Source of the DNA: Limnanthes douglasii subsp. nivea
Lineage: Eukaryota; Streptophyta; Magnoliopsida; Brassicales; Limnanthaceae
DNA length: 64,000 nt
NCBI GenBank assembly: GCA_036936605.1
Contig: JAUPFV010000003.1
Location: 75,624,273-75,688,272 of the forward strand
Direction of reading: 5' to 3'
The position numbers and the translations under genes were made by a program. Below the pieces are notes generated by a model that saw only the letters and a list, made by a program, of their open reading frames with translations, ran no database searches and was not told the DNA's origin. The first letter of the stretch is position 1. Every line of letters begins with the position of its first letter. This document shows, one piece after another, positions 55,690 to 64,000 of the stretch.

Positions 55690-56075
55690 CACAATGCTTA
55701 TTAGTCGAAATCGTATCCCAAGTTGTGTTCAACATCATCTTCATCATCGCTTGCTGTATTCCAATCCTCAAGATATGCTACCATATCCCTAGTGATGTAG
55801 TCTACCACTTCATGTTCCAGATCGAAGCTGCATTTTATTTTATTCTAAATAGCAAAAATAACAAACGCTGTAGCGGTTGGACAAAAAAATACTTGTGTCT
55901 GATTTCATCACGACTGCGTGCAACAAGAGTTGTTCTTCCTGCAGGGCCATAATTGACATACATCATGCATATGACCCGATCAAAAAACACATCTCTTGCA
56001 TCTTCCGATAAATCTTGGCTTCAACCTTTCAACGTTTGAAGCAACTGGTAGTCTTCGGATACAATGAACTCCATC
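55690..56075 (-). pseudogene. Unknown minus-strand ORF, broken
   Basis: From ATG near 56073 (MEFIVSEDYQLLQTLK), through DLSEDARDVFFDRVICMMYV and GRTTLVARSRDEIRHKYFFV in one to two frames, to an acidic end (DWNTASDDEDDVEHNLGYDF) with a stop near 55700. A TGA after TLKG and a frame change near 55850 interrupt it. I do not recognise the family. A GTAAGT-type donor (CGGTAAGTTGTTG) lies near 55672 on the same strand, so the gene may have continued into the sequence now disrupted by the Tat insertion. It is next to and co-oriented with the PMD pseudogene. Confidence 0.45.
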
Positions 56076-56414
56076 TGTAAAAGCCTTTGTGTTTGGTTTT
56101 TTGTTTGAGAATGTTTGTTGGATGAATAAATAAACTAGGTTACACATCCATTTTATAGGAGATCACAACGCTATGAAGTCAGTGGCATACTTTTGGTGGG
56201 AGTTAAATTTGGGGGAGTATGCTCGGGGTCTCGTTTTAAAGAAATTATGACTAATTATAACGATGTTTAGTTTTTGAAAAAAACAAGTATGAAATTTATG
56301 GTGGAATAATAAGACTAGTCTAGAAAACAAAAGTCTATATATTTTTAAATTAAACAAACACAATAAAAGTGTAACATAATACCATAACATATAATTTAAA
56401 GTAGTCGAAAAGAA

Positions 56415-57960
56415 TCAATCCATGTACTCGTGAGAAAGCCGATAGCACTCGTCTAAGGGTCCACGAAGCTCCTCCAAGCCAATGCCATGGTGGATCTTCT
56501 CAAAGGCCTGCAACTTGAGTAGGGGACCAGTCAAATCGTACAGTCTGGTGGCATGAGTGGGTGTGGAGGGATTCACCCCTAAATATGCATCGTCGTGGTG
56601 CAACTCAGGATCGGTAATGATGAACCACAGGTTTTTCAGAACTCATGCACAGTAGGTCAATGTAGTACCATCCTCCTGATCCACAACATACTCCCAACCT
56701 CCCAGACTAGGGTCAATAACGTGAGACTCCTAGTTATCCCAAGTGAATGCGTCCCAATTATAAATAGTGTTTGCACGGTGAACTCTACTAGAACCTATAA
56801 GAATAGGACGTAGTGCACCAAATACCTGAAATTAAACTATTAATCTCTAATGTTATACACATAACAACCAATATATTCTATCGAGTAGCGCAAAATATTA
56901 CATGTTGAATGTAACCCATCTGTCTAGCCACTCGTAGTGGATAGTATGCTTCGACAATGTCTAACGTCTTCAATATTGCATCTATCCAAGCTACATCTGC
57001 ATGACCATGACCATCCCGTACGTACGTATACAATGTGAAAGATACCTATAAAATATGAACAAAGGTTTTAACATTATCAAATGAGAGTAAATTACATTAT
57101 TACGAAAATTAAAAATAAATATAATTATAACTTACATCATGCTCGGTGAAGGTAGCGCAATAAAATCGAACACCGTTTCGAGCTTGTTGGCTTTGACGAA
57201 ACGGTGGAGGCGCATACTTGCACATTGTAGGTTGGCAATACTGAATCTAGGGTTTTGCGCAAGAGAAAATATGGGAAAATGATCGTAAATCCAAGCTTCT
57301 AACAAGTCAAGGAAACCAGACATGCCGGAAGTGGTGTGTAAGCAACCTTTGCCAAGCTGGAAGTAGAGCTGAGCTAGTATCATCTGTCCCCAATTGTACC
57401 TGCCCGAACTACTGTAATCATCTATAAACTATAAGTAGTCGAGGATTATGTTGTTTCCCGACTTGTGGGCTAGTATGGTACAACCAAACAAGTTCAACAA
57501 ATAAGTCATAATAGCTCGGCGAACATCAACATCAGTAATCGCATCATCAAAATACTGATGCGTGCAATGCAAGGCAAACGTGCCTCCTGCCACCGCCTTT
57601 GCTTTCGTCCAATTCAGCCATCAAGTCCTGAATAGTGCACCCAAGTAGGCGAGCGTATGCCGCATTCCTCGTGTCGGCACTAGGATACTCGTACGTCACG
57701 CCGTTCACCCCAACAACTAGTAGACCTGTGATGATGTGGATATTGTCAAATGTAACAGTCATCTCCCCAAAAGAGAAATAGAATGTGTTTATCTCCAGAT
57801 GCCATCTCTCTAAAAATGTCTCTATCAAATGGACGTTTGTAGCCCAACGTGCGAGAGGGTCAACAATGGGTCCGAAACATGTGCCCATCACCTCTTCACG
57901 AATGCGTATCTGTCATTATTTAATATCTCAACCACAGTATGTTTGGTACATAGCGTAGCA
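56415..57960 (-). pseudogene. Plant mobile domain (PMD) protein, pseudogene with introns
   Basis: The piece 57891-57547 reads LIETFLERWHLEINTFYFSF and GEMTVTFDNIHIITGLLVVG, the PMD signature (PF10536; MAIN/MAIL1 and transposon-borne relatives). It continues, after a frameshift near 57560 and a TAG near 57432, as LNLFGCTILAHKSGNNIILD and YNWGQMILAQLYFQLGKG. Introns with GT...AG borders separate further exons near 57060-56903 (VAWIDAILKTLDIVEAYYPL) and 56828-56415, the latter with stops after FTWDN and LTYCA. PMD proteins act in silencing and gene expression or ride on MULE transposons. Several breaks make this copy non-functional. Confidence 0.78.
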
Positions 57961-58034
57961 CCGCATATGTAACCTTGTCTGCATAAAAAAAATAAAATAT
58001 AAACATATATGCAATATAAACTAAAACCGTTACA

Positions 58035-58260
58035 TTACACTCAACATAAGCCAATAACCAATACCAGTCCAGTATAACCTAAACTAATGGATTAAACCTA
58101 AACGAATAAATTCAATAACAAGTATAACATAAACCACTAACCAATACCAATCCATTATAACTTAAACCAATGCATTCAAACCTACCAATAAATTAAACCT
58201 AAACTAATAAATTCCATAGCCAATATTTTTAACAATGTATTCAAACTAGACCTTTAACTA
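58035..58260 (+). repeat. Imperfect tandem repeat in PMD locus
   Basis: CCAATACCAGTCCAGTATAA, CCAATACCAATCCATTATAA and AATAAATTAAACCTAAAC words recur in about 45-90 bp steps. It sits between the PMD exon near 57960 and an upstream exon-like piece near 58400-58310, so it may be intronic. Confidence 0.55.
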
Positions 58261-59215
58261 TAAAATAAACCACATCTAAATAAACACTAAAAAACTTACA
58301 TAATTTTTGAAGACGATGTAAGCCTCGTGGTCTTTGTACGAGTGAAATGTGGAGTATAGTTCAATAACATGTCACGTCACGTCTAGTACAGACTCATGCG
58401 CTTCTAGATGTCTCTCATACTAACATCTCATCATTCTTATTGGCGGTATCTGCTTCCAACATATTGGGAGAGCGGTGGTGTGGAGTAATCCTAAAACCAC
58501 GCAAAAAAGTAATCAATATTTTGGTAGAACAATCTAAATTTACTAAAAGAGGCTGCAAATAACTAAAAAAATATCTTAACTCGTCAATAGAAAATAAAAA
58601 ATTTGTAACACGTAACAAAATAAAACTGATATTTACAAGGGGTTCAAAATTGGACACAGGTTGACCCACGCATGCAAATGCATGAATTTTTCCAAATCTG
58701 GCATGAATTCTTGCGTGGATTAGGCACAATTGATGCATGTGGATGGTGCCAATCCATGTTTCATGGATCAGATATTTACAGGCACAATTTCGTGCTAGGA
58801 AATCGATATTTTTATTTCTGGCTTTCGTATAAATTTGTTTTTTTATGGCTGAAAAGTGAGGAGATACTAAAGCTCGCATCTTTGGTTGTTAAGTTCTTGA
58901 ATCAGATTACAGAGTTCGAGGGCACGAGATTAATGATGCAAACATCTTATCATATTCATTCAACATTTCGTTTCGCTCACTGGTTTCTCTCTCAATTTTT
59001 TTAAGCTAGTTTTTGAGTTTATACGCAATGCATTGAGCAGTGGCTAAGAATGTCTATGAGTCATTAAGAAGCTGTCCTGTGTGTAATTTTCTATATCAGT
59101 GGTGTTTTCTTCGTGTAAAATAGAAAAAAATTGAAACTTTCAATGGTCTTGCAGGAAACGTTATGAGAATACTAATGCATGGATTAAAACTAAAGTCTCC
59201 ATGTCTACTCACCTT
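58261..59215 (+). other. No firm gene; possible upstream PMD exon
   Basis: 58420-58310 on the minus strand gives STFHSYKDHEAYIVFKNY followed by ATTATGTAAGT, a possible exon with donor for the PMD locus, though with a TGA before it. The longer minus-strand frame at 58879-58415 has no family motif. The remainder is featureless. Confidence 0.35.
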
Positions 59216-59457
59216 TGTTGGAAATAATCTAAATAAATTGTTTGAAATAAATTATGTAGTTTTGTTATTAGGTAGAACGTGGGGTAGTGGAGTTGCGTTT
59301 TTAGGCAGTTCTTGTTTTTAGGCAGTTTATTTATTTAAGAATCAGTTTGTATTTCGTTTCCGTTAAGCCAAAATTTATAGTAACGTTTCTGTTTTCCATA
59401 TTCACTTCATTACTTTTGCTTCATATTTGTGTGTGTATCATGGTGTTTAAGAGTACA
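59216..59457 (+). repeat. 5' LTR of copia element (inferred ends)
   Basis: TGTTGGAAATAATC...GAGTACA, about 242 bp, ending three bases before the primer-binding site. TTTATTTATTTAAGAATC is a likely TATA region. The left end is taken from the TGTTGGA start typical of copia LTRs; the partner LTR is not in the window. Confidence 0.7.
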
Positions 59458-59459
59458 TT

Positions 59460-59471
59460 TGGTATCAAAGC
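59460..59471 (+). other. Primer-binding site, initiator Met tRNA type
   Basis: TGGTATCAAAGC differs by one base from TGGTATCAGAGC, the usual copia site complementary to the 3' end of initiator methionine tRNA. Confidence 0.8.
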
Positions 59472-59484
59472 AAAGGCGTGGTGA

Positions 59485-60279
59485 ATGCCCAGACGTAAGG
59501 CAAGAAAAATAGACACAATGGAACCAGCAAAGGCGAAAGAAAGCACATTAAGTTTGACCTACCCACTATTAACGAAGACAAACTACACGGCCTGGTCGTT
59601 GAAAATGCGCGTGTTTATGCAGGCACATGGGATTTGGGATGCTGTTGAACCGAAGGACCCCATTGCCACGATTGACGTCAAGGTAGATAAGATGGCGATG
59701 ATTGCAATTTATCAAGCCATTCTTGAAGATATTCTTCTCATCGTTGCTGAAAAAAAGACAGCAAGGGAAGCATGGATGGCAATACAAACCATATGTTTCG
59801 GAGCGGACAAGGTCAAGAAGGCTAAGGTTCAAACTTTAAAAGATGAGTTTGAGAATTTACTCATGAAGGAAACAGAGTCCATAGACGATTTCTCAATAAA
59901 GTTGAGTACTCTCGTTACTAACATTCGAACACTTGGCAAAACTATTGGGGAATATTACGTTGTCAAGAAATTCCTCAGGGCCATGCCATCACGGTTCTTG
60001 GAGATCACTTCATCTATCGAACAGTTTGGTGATCTAGAGAAAATGTCAGTTGAAGAGATTATTGGATCTCTAAAAGCACACAAAGAAAGGCTTCATTGAC
60101 AGGTTGAAAACACTGGAGGACAGTTACTCCTGACAGAGGAGGAATGGTTGAAACGAGAAAACACAGAGGGACAACTTTATTCACAAGGGAAGAGTGGATA
60201 AAAAGGAAAAAAAGGTGGGACAAAGCAATCCCAAGGCCTGAGAAATAGAGGAAGTGGCAACAATCTAGGCGGACGAGAC
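59485..60279 (+). pseudogene. Copia gag (first copy)
   Basis: ATG at 59485 (MPRRKARKIDTMEPAKAKES). NYTAWSLKMRVFMQAHGIWD and ILLIVAEKKTAREAWMAIQT, then AMPSRFLEITSSIEQFGDLE, are the DUF4219/UBN2-type copia gag. A TGA ends the frame at 60097-60099 (codon at the place where the second copy has GGA) and a frameshift follows near 60175 in LYSQGKSG. The N-terminal 150 residues exist only once, before the duplicated part. Confidence 0.9.
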
Positions 60280-61747
60280 ATGAGTAAAGTTCGATGCTTC
60301 AACTGTGGTTTGATAGGTCATTATGCATCTGAGTGTAGACGCCCACGACGTGACAAAGAATCGAAGCCAGAAGTCAACTTGACTCAGATACAAGATGATG
60401 AACCCGCCCTCCTTGTAGCAGAAAGAGAGAGTGTGCCAAAGCCTAGCAGCGTTATAGAGAATCGTGGTGTATCCAATGTGTGGTACCTGGACAACGGTGC
60501 CACCAACCACATGACGGGGGGATCGATCCAAGTTGCAAGAGCTTGATGAAAGCGTGACAGGTTTGGTGAAATTTGGCGATGGTACAACAGTTGCAATCAA
60601 AGGAAAGGGATCTATTATATTCAAAGGCAAAACCGGAGAGGAATTACTTTTTTGTGAGGTATACTTGATTCCCACTCTCTGTAATAATATCATAAGTCTT
60701 GGTCAATTATCTGAGAGTGGAAATAAAGTTGTGTTGAATGGTAATTATTTGTGGGTGTATAATGAGACTGGGAGGCTCATAATGAATGTTAAGCGATCAA
60801 TAAATCGTTTATATAAGATTGTGATAGAAACTAGCAAGGCTGTATGTCTACTTTCGAAAACTGAGGAATTATCGTGGCGTTGGCACTCGAGATTAGGACA
60901 AGTTAACTTCCAAACTATGTTGTTGATGTCTAAAAATAGAATGGCATATAGCCTTCCAGAACTTGTTCATCCTAAAACCGTGTGTACAGGCTGCTTGATG
61001 TCAAAACAAACAAGGAAAGCTTTTCCTTGTCAAACAAATTTTCATGCTTCACAGATGCTACAACTGGTTTACGGGGATTTGTGCGGACCAATCTCACCAT
61101 CTACAGCCTCTGGAAAGAACTATTTTTTTTTTGGTGGATGATTTCAGCGAGATGATGTGGATTTATTTCTTGGTGAGGAAAGACGAAGTTTTGGAGGTGT
61201 TTAAAAGGTTTCGAGCAATTGTTGAGAAGGAGTCGTGCAAGGAGATAAAGACTTTCAGAGCTGATCGAGGGGGTGAATTCACTTCAAACAAGTTCAACTT
61301 CTATTGTGAAAGCACGGGTATTACCAGACATCTCACCGTTCCATATTCTCCGTAACAGAATGGAGTTGTCGAACAGAGAAACAGAACGGTTGTAGCCATG
61401 ACTCGAAGTTTCTTGAAAGAAAAACGACTTCCAGCACATTTATGGGGAGAGGCAGCACGTCGTTTTGTCTACGTGTTGAACAGACTCCCAACTCGATCGC
61501 TGATAGCAAAGACGCCTTATGAAGCCTGGACAGGAGACAAGCCAGACAAAGAACATCTCCGTATATTCGGTTGTATTGCACATGCCAAGGTACCAAACAT
61601 TTATACTAGCAAGCTTGATGACCGAAGTAAAATGTTGATTTACTTGGGGCAAGAACCAAGAACTAAGGGATGTCGTCTATACAATCCCGAAGACAACAAC
61701 ATCTCTGTGAGTCGAGACGTAGTTTTTTGAGGAAGACAAAGAGTGCA
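59936..61747 (+). repeat. Tandem duplication, unit 1 (gag end to integrase)
   Basis: Starts at GCAAAACTATTGGGGAATAT and ends with GAGGAAGACAAAGAG before the second GCAAAACTATTGAGGAATAT at 61747. GCAAAACTATTG is repeated at both junctions. Confidence 0.9.
60280..61740 (+). pseudogene. Zinc knuckle, protease and integrase, unit 1
   Basis: CFNCGLIGHYASEC (complete CCHC), then VWYLDNGATNHMTG (protease; DNGA in place of the usual DSGA), a frameshift in the run of G near 60518, GAG-pre-integrase (LSWRWHSRLGQVNFQTML) with CTGCLMSKQTRKAF, and the integrase core: VYGDLCGPISP (first D), a frameshift in the T-run near 61125, FRADRGGEFTSN (second D) and NGVVEQRNRT (E). A TAA replaces the Gln codon in YSPxQNGV. 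Ends DDRSKMLIYLGQEPRTKGCR ... SRDVVF. Confidence 0.9.
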
Positions 61748-63555
61748 AAACTATTGAGGAATATTACGTTGTCAAGAAATTCCTCAGGGGCATGCCATCA
61801 CGGTTCTTGCAGATCACTTCATCTATCGAACTGTTTGGTGATCTAGAGAAAATGTCAGTTGAAGAGATTATTGGATCTCTAAAAGCACACGAAGAAAGGC
61901 TTTATGGACAGGTTGAAACCACTGGAGGACAGTTACTCCTGACAGAGGAGGAATGGTTGAAACGAGAAAACACTGAGGGACAACTTTTATTCACAAGAGA
62001 AGAGTGGATAAAAAGGAAGAAAAGTGGGACAGAGCAATCTCAAGGCCTGAGAAATAGAGGAAGTGGCAGCAATCTAGGCGGACGAGACAGGAGTAAAGTT
62101 CGATGCTTCAACTGTGGTTTGATGGGTCATTATACATCTGAGTGTAGACGCCCACGGCGTGACAAAGAATCGAAGACAAAAGTCAACTTGAGTCAGATAC
62201 AAGATGATGAACCCGCCCTCCTTGTAGCAGAAAGAGAGATTGTGCCAAAGCTTAGCAGTGTTATAGAGAATCGTGGTGTATCCAATGTGTGGTACCTGGA
62301 CAACGGTGCCACCAACCACATGACGAGGGATCGATCCAAGTTGCAGGAGCTTGATGAAAGCGTGACTGGTTTGGTGAAATTTGGCGATGGTTCAACAGTT
62401 GCAATCAAAGGAAAAGGATCTATTATATTCAAAGGCAAAACCGGAGAGGAATTACTTTTTTGTGAGGTATACTTCATTCCCACTCTCTGTAATAATATCA
62501 TAAGTCTTGGTCAATTATCTGAGAGTGGAAATACAGTTGTGTTGAATGGTAATTATTTGTGGGTGTACAATGAGACTGGGAGGCTCATAATGAATGTTAA
62601 GCGATCAGTAAATCGTTTATATAAGATTGTGATAGAAACTAGCAAGGCTGTATGTCTACTTTCGAAAACTGAGGAATTATCGTGGCGTTGGCACTCGAGA
62701 TTAGGACAAGTTAACTTCCAAGCTATGTTGTTGATGTCTAAAAATAGAATGGCATATAGCCTTCCAGAACTTGTTCATCCTAAAACCGTGTGTACAGGCT
62801 GCTTGATGTCAAAACAAACAAGGAAAGCTTTTCCTTGTCAAACAAATTTTCATGCTTCACAGATGCTACAACTGGTTTACGGGGATTTGTGCGGACCAAT
62901 GTCACCATCTACAGCCTCTGGAAAGAACTATTTTTTGTTGTTGGTGGATGATTTCAGCGAGATGATGTGGATTTATTTCTTGGTGAGGAAAGACGAAGTT
63001 TTGGAGGTGTTTAAAAGGTTTCGAGCAATTGTTGAGAAGGAGTCGTGCAAAGAGATAAAGATAAAGACTTTCAGAACTGATCGAGGGGGTGAATTCACTT
63101 CAAACAAGTTCAACTTCTATTGTGAAAGCGCAGGTATTACCAGACATCACACCGTCCCATATTCTCCGCAATAGAACGGAGTTGTCGAACGGAGAAACAG
63201 AACGGTTGTAGCCATGACTCGAAGTTTCTTGAAAGAAAAACGACTTCCAGCACATTTATGGGGAGAGGCAGCACGTCATTTTGTCTACGTGTTGAATAGA
63301 CTCCCAACTCGATCGCTGACAGCAAAGACGCCTTATGAAGCCTGGACAGGAGACAAGCCAGACATAGAACATCTCCGTATATTAGGTTGTATTGCACATG
63401 TCAAGGTACCAAACATTTATACTAGCAAGCTTGATGACCGAAGTAAAATTTTGATTTACTTGGGGTAAGAACCAGGAACTAAGGGATGTCGTCTATACAA
63501 TCCCGAAGACAACAACATCTCTGTGAGTCGAACGTAGTTTTTGAGGAAGACAGAG
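61748..63555 (+). repeat. Tandem duplication, unit 2 (gag end to integrase)
   Basis: Second copy of 59936-61747, about the same length. By eye the gag-end part differs at about 5% of sites and the integrase part at about 2%. Confidence 0.9.
61757..63540 (+). pseudogene. gag end, protease and integrase, unit 2
   Basis: From 61792 the frame is open for 460 residues to 63174: MPSRFLQITSSIELFGDLEK, zinc knuckle CFNCGLMGHYTSEC, protease YLDNGATNHMTRDRSKLQE without the frameshift of unit 1, pre-integrase, VYGDLCGPMSPSTASGKNYF and FRTDRGGEFTSN. It then meets TAG one codon after the place where unit 1 has TAA. INGVVERRNRT and PAHLWGEAARHFVYVLNRLP continue to 63468. A 1-base loss near 63525 (SRT) shifts the frame again. 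Confidence 0.9.
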
Positions 63556-64000
63556 CCTGGGTATGGAAAAATCAAGACGCTTTTGAAGTTGGGCAACAAG
63601 GCAGTTTCTCTGTGGTTAGTATCACTGTCGATGCAACACCAACAGGAAACACCCCACTTGCAGATGTGGGGGAGAGTAATTATGAAACAACATCTACAAG
63701 CAGTGCAGTTCGTACAGATAGCAGTCGTGGTGATTCTCAGGACAGTACAAGTGGTGGTGGCGATTCTCAGGGCAGTAGGTCAAGTAGCAGCAGTGGTGAC
63801 TCTCAGAGTAGTGCAAGTAGTGAGCCTCGACGTTTTCGATTGTTGAGTGATGTGTATGATCAAACAGACGAGATTGAGGTGGAGCAGGAACTCTTGTTGG
63901 GAACTGCAGAGGAAGAGCCTACAACGTATGTTCAGGCAGCAGGTGAACATAAATGGGAAATGGCCATGAAGGATGAGATTGATTCCATAGAGAAGAACCA
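63541..64000 (+). pseudogene. Integrase-RT linker of copia element, cut by window edge
   Basis: In the frame FEEDRAWVWKNQDAFEVGQQ the sequence is open to the edge. It passes through a Ser/Gly/Asp-rich repeat (GDSQDSTSGGGDSQGSRSSS) and reaches EPTTYVQAAGEHKWEMAMKD and EIDSIEKN, the well-known start of the copia RT region (the next residues are usually QTW). The RT itself is outside the window. Confidence 0.88.

Larger units (their letters stand above)
59216..64000 (+). mobile_element. Ty1/copia retrotransposon with internal tandem duplication (5' part)
   Basis: 5' LTR, primer-binding site, gag, zinc knuckle, protease, integrase, then a second copy of gag-end to integrase, then the integrase-RT linker running off the right edge. 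The repeat unit of about 1.81 kb is head to tail. The two units differ by a few percent. RT, RNase H and the 3' LTR lie outside the window. Several stops and frameshifts show it is inactive. Confidence 0.93.

Noticed and set aside
58415..58879. 154-codon minus-strand ORF
   Set aside because: No recognised motif and no plausible TATA or splice context for the whole ORF; only its downstream neighbourhood fits a possible PMD exon.

Overview
This 64 kb window is plant nuclear DNA, most likely from a eudicot. The evidence is plant-only retroelement lineages (Tat-type Ty3/gypsy elements with a second RNase H), introns with GT-AG borders, a plant-type aldo-keto reductase gene, a fragment of the chloroplast lipid-transporter permease TGD1, and a plant mobile domain (PMD) locus. 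The species cannot be named from the sequence. Almost everything here is transposable-element DNA in different stages of decay. I see only one host gene that looks intact: the five-exon aldo-keto reductase at 32738-34362 on the minus strand.

Layout. 1-5386 (minus): 5' part of a Tat-lineage LTR retrotransposon (copy A) with its 5' LTR. 5387-10472 (plus): an older, heavily mutated Tat-type element, including remnants of its antisense gene. 10481-16564: a 6.1 kb hAT DNA transposon with an 8-bp target duplication, inserted into that older sequence. It carries a complete transposase gene and a second, divergently transcribed gene, separated by a striking cluster of perfect hairpins. 17137-19125: TGD1 fragment and a broken aldo-keto reductase copy. 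20038-31442: copia and LINE relics and one copia element with both LTRs. 32738-34362: the intact aldo-keto reductase. 35218-39070: hairpins, tandem repeats and a LINE relic. 40140-43660: AT-rich repeats around a MULE transposase relic. 44977-55590: a full-length, recently inserted Tat element (copy B) of the same family as copy A, with both LTRs and a 5-bp target duplication. 55690-57960: a PMD pseudogene locus on the minus strand. 59216-64000: 5' part of a copia element with an internal 1.8 kb tandem duplication.

Systems of most interest. (1) The two-gene hAT element: transposase plus a PF20167-like protein with a Gln/Trp-rich tail, sharing a hairpin-filled divergent promoter. (2) In both Tat copies a UAG stop sits between protease and reverse transcriptase in the same frame, followed by CAR-YY, very close to the tobamovirus-type leaky context. 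(3) The full Tat element carries an antisense gene with its own TATA box and an intron that only the antisense transcript could splice; a short upstream ORF before gag is also conserved in both copies.

All coordinates come from reading the sequence by eye. Family assignments rest on recognised motifs, not on database searches.
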